From: Planctomycetota bacterium
GTDB lineage: Bacteria > Planctomycetota > Planctomycetia > Pirellulales > Thermoguttaceae
DNA length: 22,155 nucleotides
Direction: 5' to 3'
Assembly: GCA_015661985.1 (NCBI GenBank)
Contig: DQVB01000125.1
Span: 1-22,155, forward strand
Every line of letters starts with the position of its first letter. The stretch's first letter is position 1. This document shows, one piece after another, positions 1-6,123 of the stretch. The notes beneath the pieces were generated by a model. The model ran no database searches and was not told the origin of the DNA. It worked only from the letters and a program-made list of their open reading frames with translations. The position numbers and the translations under genes were made by a program.

Positions 1-379
1 AGCCGATACGTATTGGGATCAAGCCCTGGGGCACCTGGCCGGCTGGCACAATCTCCAGCCGCACGCCGGTCATCTCTTCCAGGTGCCACCGGATTTCCTC
101 GGCCGCCCGCCGTTCGTCCCCCTTGGGATCGGCCGGCTCCCGGCGCCGCCTTCGCGTCTCGGGCGGCACGGTGGCGCGAAAGGCCTTTTCGGAAAGGACC
201 AGGACGGACCGCGCCTGGCCCTTTTCGATCAACGTTACCGCGGCGCCGCGCGCGGGGATGGCCGGCGCCGCGAAGACCGCCCAGCCTGCCGCCAGGCTCA
301 ATAGGCCAGCGAAGCGCCAACCCCATGTGCCCCGGCACAACGCAGCCCGCTGATTCGTGGGACGATCGATCCCATACAT
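1..379 (-). CDS. Secreted protein with GH67N-like N-terminal domain (3' part missing, runs off window)
   Basis: Only the first 126 codons lie in the window; the gene continues past the left edge. I translated the reverse strand from ATG at 379-377, which is preceded by GGAGGGAGG about 8 nt upstream. The first ~45 residues look like a signal peptide: a basic start, then a hydrophobic stretch (LLSLAAGWAVFAAPA). After that comes a beta-strand/helix pattern (VTLIEKGQARSVLVLSEKAF, then AAEEIRWHLEEMTGVRLEIV) typical of the N-terminal domain of GH67 alpha-glucuronidases, GH20 enzymes and DUF4838 proteins, where it packs beside the catalytic barrel. An Arg-rich insert (TRRRRREPADPKGDE) sits between the strand and the helix. 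The catalytic part is not visible, so enzyme class is open. It is the last minus-strand gene of the left block, 502 bp beyond the oxidoreductase gene. Confidence 0.75.
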   Translation of the reverse strand, partial: MYGIDRPTNQRAALCRGTWGWRFAGLLSLAAGWAVFAAPAIPARGAAVTLIEKGQARSVLVLSEKAFRATVPPETRRRRREPADPKGDERRAAEEIRWHLEEMTGVRLEIVPAGQVPQGLIPIRIG

Positions 380-433
380 CTGTCGTACCTCCCTCCGATG
401 GGCACGAAAGGGCTCTGGAGTCCTGCTACTGAC

Positions 434-458
434 ACATGCGTGCGCTGGGCACGCATGT
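434..458. repeat. Perfect 10-bp inverted repeat with 5-nt loop
   Basis: ACATGCGTGC at 434-443 pairs with GCACGCATGT at 449-458 around the loop GCTGG. It lies about 55-80 bp upstream of the secreted GH67N-like gene start, a position where an operator would be expected. On the plus strand it is followed by TTTGCGTTT, so it could also act as a weak plus-strand terminator. Which role is real cannot be told from sequence. Confidence 0.5.
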
Positions 459-470
459 TTTGCGTTTGTC

Positions 471-497
471 GGTGGCAGGCTGGAAGCCTGTCCCACC
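471..497. repeat. REP-like hairpin of the GGTGGGACAGGC type
   Basis: GGTGGCAGGCT (471-481), loop GGA, then AGCCTGTCCCACC (485-497) form an imperfect stem. From memory, close variants of this palindrome are dispersed between genes in many planctomycete genomes. Related GTGGG-containing hairpins recur elsewhere in this window. Confidence 0.5.
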
Positions 498-632
498 TTA
501 GATTCTCACCTCGTCACTTCTGCGCGCTGAGCGAGCATAGTGCCCAAGAACGACCAATGCCGAACGTGCTGCGGGTTGCGACCGATTACAGGAAGAATCG
601 CCCTCGAGCGTGGAGGCTTACCACGCGGGAGC

Positions 633-645
633 GGCACCCTGTGCC
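633..645. repeat. Small GGCAC/GTGCC hairpin
   Basis: GGCAC (633-637), loop CCT, GTGCC (641-645). The reverse strand reads GGTGGCACAGGGTGCC, which is similar to the other GGTGGCAC elements in the window. Too short to be significant alone. Confidence 0.3.
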
Positions 646-704
646 ACCAGAAGGGTAGCCATCTTCTCGGAGTCTGCTCACGGGGACTCTCTTCGAGCAG
701 TAGC

Positions 705-769
705 CATTCAGGCATTCGGATTTCGACATTCCTTCGTCATTCGTCCTTAAGCATTCATGCGGACCATTC
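705..769. repeat. Cluster of six CATTC motifs (degenerate short repeat)
   Basis: CATTC occurs at 705, 713, 727, 738, 752 and 765 with irregular spacing of 8-14 bp and TTCG-rich filler between. Degenerate GAATG/CATTC clusters of this kind are, from memory, common in planctomycete intergenic DNA. No coding or known regulatory function can be assigned. Confidence 0.5.
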
Positions 770-816
770 CTGGCACGGCCGGCGTGCTTCATTGCCACGC
801 AGGTCCGGCGCGCGGG

Positions 817-880
817 AAAAAAACAGGTCTGGCAGGGTGGCACAAATGGGCCGAAGGTCACGTGGGCCCACCGTTTTGTG
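817..880 (-). terminator. Stem-loop after the Gfo/Idh/MocA gene, candidate terminator
   Basis: Right after the stop codon, CACAAA (841-846) pairs with TTTGTG (875-880) and TGGGCC (847-852) with GGCCCA (865-870), with a small bulge. On the minus strand a run of seven T follows at 823-817, about 17 nt past the stem. The gap to the T-run is larger than in a classical intrinsic terminator, so the call is tentative. Confidence 0.4.
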
Positions 881-881
881 T

Positions 882-2252
882 TCACAGTTCCGTCCAGCTA
901 CCGGGGCTGGGGGCCGGGTAGCGGCCTTCCGCGTCGGGCTTCAGGGGCGGCGGCGTATCGTCGGTCATTTCATCCACATCGGGACACCACTGGAAGTCGG
1001 ACTTCATGGCTTCGTCCCACGTGATGATCTTGCCCGAATGCACCGCGGCCCGAGCCATGATATCCGCCAAATTGGACAGGGCTGCCCGGCGTGCTTCGTT
1101 GTGCGGCCGGTCCTGGCGGATGGCTGCTATCAGGTTATTCCATTCAGCCTGCCAGGGCGTGTAAGGGTCCTTGGGCGCTTCCCAGTCCATATTGTCCGGC
1201 TCCATCCGCTGGTCCCGGTACGTGCGTACCGTCGGGGCGTGGATGTTGCCGGAAAACTGGGCCGCGCGTCGGGTGCCGTGCACGTAGGTGGCGAATTCGT
1301 TGTGGCAGTTGGGCAGATAGCGGGCGTCGAAAATCGCCTTGGTGCCATCGGCGAAGGTGAACTCCGCGTGGTAGGAGTCCAGGTTCTGGGCCCTATCCGT
1401 GCTGTTGGGCGCCCGGCCGCCGATGCCATGCGCCTTGACCGGATAGGCATCTTTGAGCCAGCAGATCTCGTCGATCTGATGGATGTCCATCTCGGCGAAC
1501 AGCCCGCCGGAGACCCAGAAGAAGCGGACGAAGTTACGGATCTGCCAGTGCAGTTCTTTCACTTCCGGCGGTTTCGCGCGCAGGGGGCCGACGGGTTGCA
1601 TCCGGTATCCGCGGATCAACATGAGAGGCCCTAGAGCCCCGTCGCGGATGCGTCGTATCAGTTCGTGGCGGGCCGGCGAGTGGCGGCACATCAGGCCGGC
1701 GGCGATCTTCAGGTTCTTCTTCTCCGCCTCTTCCCCCGCCCTGATCACCCGCCGCACGCCGGGCGGATCGCAGGCGAAGGATTTTTCCATGAACACGTTG
1801 ATGCCCTTCTGCACGGCGTATTCCAGCTGGAGCGGCCGCCAAGCGGCGTAGCCGGTGAGCATGGCCACATCGCCGGGTTTCAGGCAGTCAATGGCGTGGC
1901 GGTAGGCGTCGAAGCCGATGAAGCGGCGCTCCGGCGGCACATCCACCGCTTTGCCGAACTGTTTGCTCAGGGCCTTGTGGGAGGAAACCAGCCGGTTCTC
2001 GAACAGGTCGGCCATCACGTACAGTTGGATCGGCCCGCCGTCGGGGACGGACAGCGCATTGCCCGCCGCGCCGGTACCGCGCCCGCCACAACCGATCAGG
2101 GCCAACCGAATCGTGCTGTCCCGGGCTGCGTGGACGCGCGGCGCTGCCAGGGTCGCCAGGGCCGAGCCGGCAACCGCGCCGCCGACGGCCAAAAAACGCC
2201 GCCGCGAAGTTCCGCCGCCCGACTCGAAAACCGAAGCATGCTCTTGGTTCAT
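882..2252 (-). CDS. Tat-exported Gfo/Idh/MocA family oxidoreductase
   Basis: 456 aa. The start is ATG at 2252-2250, with GGGAGG 6 nt upstream; an in-frame ATG two codons earlier would touch that site and is less likely. The N-terminus has a twin-arginine signal (SRRRFLA at 16-22, then a hydrophobic Ala/Gly stretch to about residue 43), so the protein is probably folded with its cofactor and exported to the periplasm. A Rossmann NAD(P)-binding motif follows (LIGCGGRGTG, 52-61). The family's usual EKP motif appears as EKSF (156-159), keeping the Lys. The C-terminal half has the MDIHQIDEICWL helix of the substrate domain and a late WQAEWNNLIAAI helix. Substrate is unknown; relatives act on sugars, sugar acids or cyclitols. 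It follows the third URO-D-like gene by 203 bp, with a possible own promoter at 2349-2377. Confidence 0.9.
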   Translation of the reverse strand: MNQEHASVFESGGGTSRRRFLAVGGAVAGSALATLAAPRVHAARDSTIRLALIGCGGRGTGAAGNALSVPDGGPIQLYVMADLFENRLVSSHKALSKQFGKAVDVPPERRFIGFDAYRHAIDCLKPGDVAMLTGYAAWRPLQLEYAVQKGINVFMEKSFACDPPGVRRVIRAGEEAEKKNLKIAAGLMCRHSPARHELIRRIRDGALGPLMLIRGYRMQPVGPLRAKPPEVKELHWQIRNFVRFFWVSGGLFAEMDIHQIDEICWLKDAYPVKAHGIGGRAPNSTDRAQNLDSYHAEFTFADGTKAIFDARYLPNCHNEFATYVHGTRRAAQFSGNIHAPTVRTYRDQRMEPDNMDWEAPKDPYTPWQAEWNNLIAAIRQDRPHNEARRAALSNLADIMARAAVHSGKIITWDEAMKSDFQWCPDVDEMTDDTPPPLKPDAEGRYPAPSPGSWTEL

Positions 2253-2348
2253 GATCATCCTCCCGCCAGTTGTCTGGATACGAAACGGACCAGCTGCCGC
2301 GGCGGCCACAGGACCAGCCACCCAGCGTGGTACCGGACACCGCCTCCA

Positions 2349-2377
2349 ATTTGCGCCGACTCCCGGGCCCTTGTCAA
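2349..2377 (-). promoter_or_regulatory. Candidate sigma70-type promoter for the Gfo/Idh/MocA gene
   Basis: On the minus strand a perfect TTGACA (2377-2372) is followed by a 17-bp spacer and GCAAAT (2354-2349), a weak -10. It lies about 100 bp upstream of the ATG. The -35 is convincing and the -10 is poor. Confidence 0.3.
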
Positions 2378-2455
2378 TGCGCCAGCCAGCCAGTCCGTCA
2401 CGGCCCTGTGCTGAGCTTCAGCCATCCAGGGCGACCGGAAGCTACGAACCGGGAC

Positions 2456-3463
2456 CTACGAAGCCGTGGCGCCGGCCCGCTGCCAATAATCCATCTCCTT
2501 GACGAACTGGTCGAACATGACACGGGTCATTTCGGGCTTGACGCCCAGCGCTTCGGGGTCGCCGTAGTTGAACACGATCAGGCCGCCTTGGGGCGTGCTC
2601 CAATGGCGGACCAGTCGGCTGGCCTCCGCACGCACCTCGGTTTCCATCCCCCGCGGCAGCGTGGCCTGGATGTCCACCGTCGTCAGAAAGCAGACCTTCC
2701 CGCGAAACCGGCGGCCGAACTCCTCCAAGCCGTACGCCTGCGGCTGCTGCATGTTGAGCACGTCGACGCCCAGCTGGATGAGCCGCGGCACCAGTTGGTT
2801 GATCCGCCCGCAGCTGTGGAGGATGACGTGCCAGCCGTGGTGGTGGATGGCGGCGAAAAGCGCTCGGTACCGATCGGCGAAGAATTCGTCGAACACCGAC
2901 GGGCTGACGAAGATCCCCTGCTGCGTGCCCCAATCGTCGGTCAAAAAGATCCCGTCGACCCGCGGGCCGAAGCGACGTGCCAATTCATCCAGCTGGGCCA
3001 GCTTGAATTGGAGGATCATCTCCAACACCTGGTGGACTCGCTGCGGCTGCAGATAAAAATCCTCCATCACCGCCGCAAATCCCCGCAGCATGTGGAGCCG
3101 TTCGATGAGGTTGAAGTGGCAGGTGACCACCACATAGCGATCTCCCGCCTCGTCCAGCAGCGGCGGGATCCGTTCGAAATAGAACGGATCCCGCGGGTCC
3201 GGCGGACGGTAGTGGTCCAGGGCCGACCAGTCAGCCAGCGGGTGGCCGATCACTTGGCCCATGTTCTTCTGCGCGGTGCGGACCCAGCGACATTGCCAGT
3301 CGTCCGGGGCGGCGTTGTCGAAGAACCATCCGGCCTGGGCCCGGTCCATCTCCCAAATGTCCCAGACATCGTCGGGGGCCCAGGCGACCTCGTGCTGCCA
3401 GAAGGCGAGGCGGGGCGGGCTCCGGAACTCGATCGCCCGCTTGACGATCTCTCGAGAAAGCAC
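2456..3463 (-). CDS. Uroporphyrinogen decarboxylase (URO-D) superfamily protein, methyltransferase-like
   Basis: 335 aa. GTG start at 3463-3461, chosen because GAGGGAG lies about 8 nt upstream and the family-like sequence begins there (REIVKRAIEFRSPPRLAFWQ); the frame is open further upstream but the extension is Gly/Ala/Arg-rich and unlike the family. The protein shows the URO-D TIM-barrel pattern with VILHSCG at 213-219, followed by the usual helix and VDVLNMQQPQ (233-242). The HxCG motif (H216, C218) matches the zinc ligands of MtaA/MtbA/CmuA-type corrinoid methyltransferases, and it is not the signature of HemE. Near the C-terminus the usual GGY..SH segment is replaced by GGLIVFNYGDPEALG, so a third ligand is not obvious. 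No corrinoid protein lies nearby. Substrate is unknown; methyl transfer is inference. Confidence 0.8.
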   Translation of the reverse strand: MLSREIVKRAIEFRSPPRLAFWQHEVAWAPDDVWDIWEMDRAQAGWFFDNAAPDDWQCRWVRTAQKNMGQVIGHPLADWSALDHYRPPDPRDPFYFERIPPLLDEAGDRYVVVTCHFNLIERLHMLRGFAAVMEDFYLQPQRVHQVLEMILQFKLAQLDELARRFGPRVDGIFLTDDWGTQQGIFVSPSVFDEFFADRYRALFAAIHHHGWHVILHSCGRINQLVPRLIQLGVDVLNMQQPQAYGLEEFGRRFRGKVCFLTTVDIQATLPRGMETEVRAEASRLVRHWSTPQGGLIVFNYGDPEALGVKPEMTRVMFDQFVKEMDYWQRAGATAS

Positions 3464-3551
3464 GATCCATTCTCCCTCACCGCAAGCTGATCCGGCCGGG
3501 GGGGCCTCTCCGCGCCATGATATCGCCCCTGCGTGCGCCGCCTTCGTGGGT

Positions 3552-3567
3552 GGCACGGCCCCGTGCC
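3552..3567. repeat. Perfect 7-bp hairpin in the leader of the URO-D-like gene
   Basis: GGCACGG (3552-3558), loop CC, CCGTGCC (3561-3567), preceded by CGTGGGT. It belongs to the same GTGGG/GGCAC-type elements found at other gene borders in the window. Confidence 0.4.
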
Positions 3568-3667
3568 GATTCTCTCCACCCCACTGCCCCCTCGTAGTGC
3601 TTCCACCCTGGAGATGGCCAGGGCCAGTCTCCGCGGCTTCGCCGATCAACCCGGCTACCCGGCCGCA

Positions 3668-3696
3668 AGTATACCCTGTTTGGTCCTTCTTTGTAA
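3668..3696 (-). promoter_or_regulatory. Sigma70-type promoter for URO-D-like gene at 2456-3463
   Basis: On the minus strand: TTACAA (3696-3691), a 17-bp spacer, and TATACT (3673-3668). This is one of the best -35/-10 matches in the window. It predicts a transcript starting near 3661 with a leader of about 200 nt before the GTG. It suggests that the third URO-D-like gene is transcribed separately from the upstream pair. Confidence 0.55.
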
Positions 3697-3872
3697 GAGG
3701 ATGTCACGGCGGGAGGAAGCGTCGCGCAAAGGACAGCTCGTCACAAGGTGCGTGCCAAAACCGGAGCTTGAGCGCGAGTGCAACAGCGACGGGGGCGGCC
3801 CTGTCCCGCAGCCTTTTGATACGAGGCGGTCCAAATCAGAGTTCAGGGGAGCCTGAGCTTTGCGGGGGGCCC

Positions 3873-4991
3873 TCAGTAGACGCATTGTCGGGCGGCTTCG
3901 GCAAAGCTGCGCAGCTTCTGCGGCGGCGTTTCGAAGAAATGGTCGCTCAGCGAGCAGATGTAGCCGCCGTTTGCGCCCACCCTTTCGAACAGCTTGTGCA
4001 CTGTTCGGCGAATCTCTTCGGGTGTGCCTTTCGTCAATACATTGTGCTGGTCCACGCCGCCGATGAGAGCCACACGGCCGCCCGTCTTGCGAGCGAAATC
4101 CCACGGCTCCTGGTTGCCGCCCACACTGACAGGGGCAAGGGTTTCGGACACATCGCACCCGTTGGCGACGATGTGCTGTTCGATGCCCAGCGTACCGCCG
4201 CAGGTGTGGTAAGCGATGAGGAACCCCAGCTCATGTAGTGCGTCGTGGAGCTTGCGGTCGTACGGCAGGCAGAACTGCTCGTGGATGGCCGGCGAGATCA
4301 CCGTCGAGGAGGCAGCACCTCCGCCCGTCTCCACAAGATCGAACTTGGCCCCCTTCATCGACTCGACGAACCGCAGCTTCTTTTCCAACAGGATGCTCAG
4401 CAGCCGGTGTACCCAATCGGGCTGGTCGAAGCACCGCATGATCAGCTGGTTGACATCCATCAAACAGCAGGCATGCTGCCAGCAGCCGGCCTGGTCGCCC
4501 CAGACGAACCCGCGGACGATCCCCAGCTCTCCCACCTGGTCGTACAGCTCGCCGATGGGCTCGAGATCCAGCTTGGGCACCGGCATGTATTTCGCAATCA
4601 GCTCGATATCCTCGTCGCGTTTGATCAGATACTCGGTGATCCAGGTGGTCATCCGGTTGCCGGCCGTCTTGTAGCTCAGCTTTCCTTCCGGTGTGCGGAT
4701 GGTGTGGTGGACGATGCGGTTGCCGGGATTGCTGCTGACGATGCGGACTTCGTCTTGCCACTCGGTGGTGGAGAATCGGGCGAAATCGGCGTCCACGAGC
4801 CAGAACTGCCCCATCGACTCGAAATACTGAATCTGCGCATCCAGTCCAAAGGCCTGAAAGGCCTCCAGCGCGCTGATGCCGCCGAGGTGCTTTTCCAGGT
4901 GGTATGTCTGCCACTGATGAACCGAGACAGGCAACCGGTCGGGCTTGTCCTTGTGCAGAGCGCACAGCATCCGCTGCTTACTTGTCATCAT
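3873..4991 (-). CDS. URO-D superfamily protein, corrinoid methyltransferase-like
   Basis: 372 aa. Start ATG at 4991-4989, overlapping the end of the upstream URO-D-like gene by 14 bp; GAGGAG (5007-5002) lies 10 nt upstream inside that gene, so translation is probably coupled. A second ATG follows immediately and cannot be excluded. The URO-D fold is seen as LIAYHTCGG (258-266), with H262 and C264 forming the HxCG zinc-type motif, then DQHNVLTKGTPEEIRRTV (314-331) and NGGYICSLSDHFFETPP (341-357), the typical C-terminal GGY...H...TP segment. Here it also contains Cys346, placed near where MtaA-type enzymes have their third Cys ligand. It differs clearly from its two neighbours, so these are not recent duplicates. 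The likely role is methyl transfer from a methylated compound, by inference. Confidence 0.83.
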   Translation of the reverse strand: MMTSKQRMLCALHKDKPDRLPVSVHQWQTYHLEKHLGGISALEAFQAFGLDAQIQYFESMGQFWLVDADFARFSTTEWQDEVRIVSSNPGNRIVHHTIRTPEGKLSYKTAGNRMTTWITEYLIKRDEDIELIAKYMPVPKLDLEPIGELYDQVGELGIVRGFVWGDQAGCWQHACCLMDVNQLIMRCFDQPDWVHRLLSILLEKKLRFVESMKGAKFDLVETGGGAASSTVISPAIHEQFCLPYDRKLHDALHELGFLIAYHTCGGTLGIEQHIVANGCDVSETLAPVSVGGNQEPWDFARKTGGRVALIGGVDQHNVLTKGTPEEIRRTVHKLFERVGANGGYICSLSDHFFETPPQKLRSFAEAARQCVY

Positions 4992-6027
4992 AGTGTCCGA
5001 ACTCCTCGATGGCGTCGAACATGGCCAACACGTTTTCCAGGGGCGTTTCCTCGAGGATGGTGTCGTGACTGGCACCTGCCACGTAGCCTCCGCCGGGCTT
5101 CATGATGTGCAGCACTTCCCGTGTTTTCTGCCGCACAAGCCGGGGCGTTCCCTTGATCAGCACGTGGTGCGAATCGATGGCACCATTGAAGAGTATTCTC
5201 TCACCGAACTGCTCCTTGAGCCGCACCAGATCCATTCCCCGGCACGAAGGTTGTATCGCGTGCAGGCCATCGACGCCGATTTCCACAAGCGCCGGGATCA
5301 ACTCGGCAAACCCGCCGCAGCAGTGCAACATCACCTTCAGCCCGTAGGCGTGACCCAGATCCACCAGGCGGCGCAAATGGGGCAACAGGAACCGACGAAA
5401 CATCGCTTCGCTGAGCAGTGGACCGTGGGCGCTGCCGAAGTCGTTACCCATGAAGAAGATGTCGATTACGTCGGCCGCCGCGTCGAAGATCTCCTGGTTC
5501 ACTGCCATGTAATAGTCCACGATGTGTTCCAGCACGGCGTCGACCAGCTCGGGCTGGTCGTACATCTTCAGGTACATGTTCTCCATGCCCAACAGGTCAA
5601 TCAGATCGTGCCAGAACGGTGACCAATCGCCTCCCAGAATGGCGTACTGCCCGCTGTAGCGGGTTGCCTGCCGGCGGATGTCCGAAGCGTCGATCCAGGC
5701 CGGATCAGGCCAGTGGTGGTTGTGCACTTCGGCAAGGGAGGCGGCGGCGAGCGGATGTGAGAGGGGGTGGCCGTAGCCCAATCCCGTGCGCTGAACGCCA
5801 AACACCGTGCGGTAGGTCGCCTGCGGTGAAAGCTCGAACTGTGGCCCGACGTAAGCGGCAAAAACGCGGCGGAAGTCGTCTCCCAGCCTGCGCCGCAGAC
5901 CCTCGTCATCCAGCCCGAGCTGCTGCTTGGCCTTGGCCCAGAACTCCTCCGACGCTCCGCACCAGGCGGGCACGCGATCCGGTTCCCGGTGGGCGAAGGC
6001 AGTGAGGACGCGCTGTCGCGAGTTCAC
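4978..6027 (-). CDS. URO-D superfamily protein, corrinoid methyltransferase-like
   Basis: 349 aa. GTG start at 6027-6025, with AGAAGG 7 nt upstream. The N-terminus (MNSRQRVLTAFAHREPDRVP) is the classic URO-D-family opening, in which short helices lead to the first barrel strand. The HxCG motif is LHCCGG (234-239; H235, C237), followed by the helix ending at VDGLHAIQPSCRGMDL. The C-terminal segment PGGGYVAGASHDTILEETPLENV (from 311) contains His321, conserved in this subfamily as far as I recall, in place of the third Cys of MtaA. The gene lies 96 bp downstream of the alpha-L-fucosidase on the same strand and overlaps the next URO-D-like gene, suggesting one transcript. This supports a role linked to the sugar released there, for example removal of an O-methyl group, but no substrate can be read from sequence. 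Confidence 0.85.
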   Translation of the reverse strand: MNSRQRVLTAFAHREPDRVPAWCGASEEFWAKAKQQLGLDDEGLRRRLGDDFRRVFAAYVGPQFELSPQATYRTVFGVQRTGLGYGHPLSHPLAAASLAEVHNHHWPDPAWIDASDIRRQATRYSGQYAILGGDWSPFWHDLIDLLGMENMYLKMYDQPELVDAVLEHIVDYYMAVNQEIFDAAADVIDIFFMGNDFGSAHGPLLSEAMFRRFLLPHLRRLVDLGHAYGLKVMLHCCGGFAELIPALVEIGVDGLHAIQPSCRGMDLVRLKEQFGERILFNGAIDSHHVLIKGTPRLVRQKTREVLHIMKPGGGYVAGASHDTILEETPLENVLAMFDAIEEFGHYDDK

Positions 6028-6123
6028 GGCTTGGCCTTCTGTTCAGTCCACGCTGAGGCTGTCCGACGAACCATCAAACACGATCCTTGGCAAGCAGCGT
6101 TGCTCCTGCCCGTGGCTGGAGGA

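Larger units (their letters stand above)
380..881. other. 502-bp intergenic region rich in hairpins and degenerate repeats
   Basis: No convincing coding sequence on either strand. Open frames here are compositional, with Arg/Ser/Pro-rich translations and no recognisable domain. It holds a perfect 10-bp inverted repeat, a hairpin containing GGTGGGACAGGC, a small GGCAC/GTGCC hairpin, a cluster of CATTC motifs and a stem-loop right after the oxidoreductase stop codon, listed separately. It separates two minus-strand genes and must contain the promoter of the secreted GH67N-like gene, though I could not pick a clear -35/-10 pair. Confidence 0.6.
3464..3872. other. 409-bp intergenic leader region between two URO-D-like genes
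   Basis: No supported gene. The region holds a strong minus-strand promoter (3668-3696) and a perfect GGCACGG/CCGTGCC hairpin (3552-3567) inside what would be a ~200-nt 5' leader of the downstream URO-D-like gene. The in-frame open stretch upstream of the GTG start looks non-coding. Confidence 0.55.

Noticed and set aside
705..769. CRISPR-like or tandem repeat array from CATTC motifs
   Set aside because: The units are only 5 bp, irregularly spaced and without constant-length spacers.
540..1634. Plus-strand open frame of 364 codons opposite the Gfo/Idh/MocA gene
   Set aside because: Its translation is Arg/Gly/Val-rich without any family motif, and it lies antisense to a clear oxidoreductase; typical high-GC shadow.
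2456..6027. Calling the URO-D proteins HemE (heme biosynthesis)
   Set aside because: All three carry the HxCG motif of methyltransferase-like members, three different copies occur together, and no other heme gene is near.
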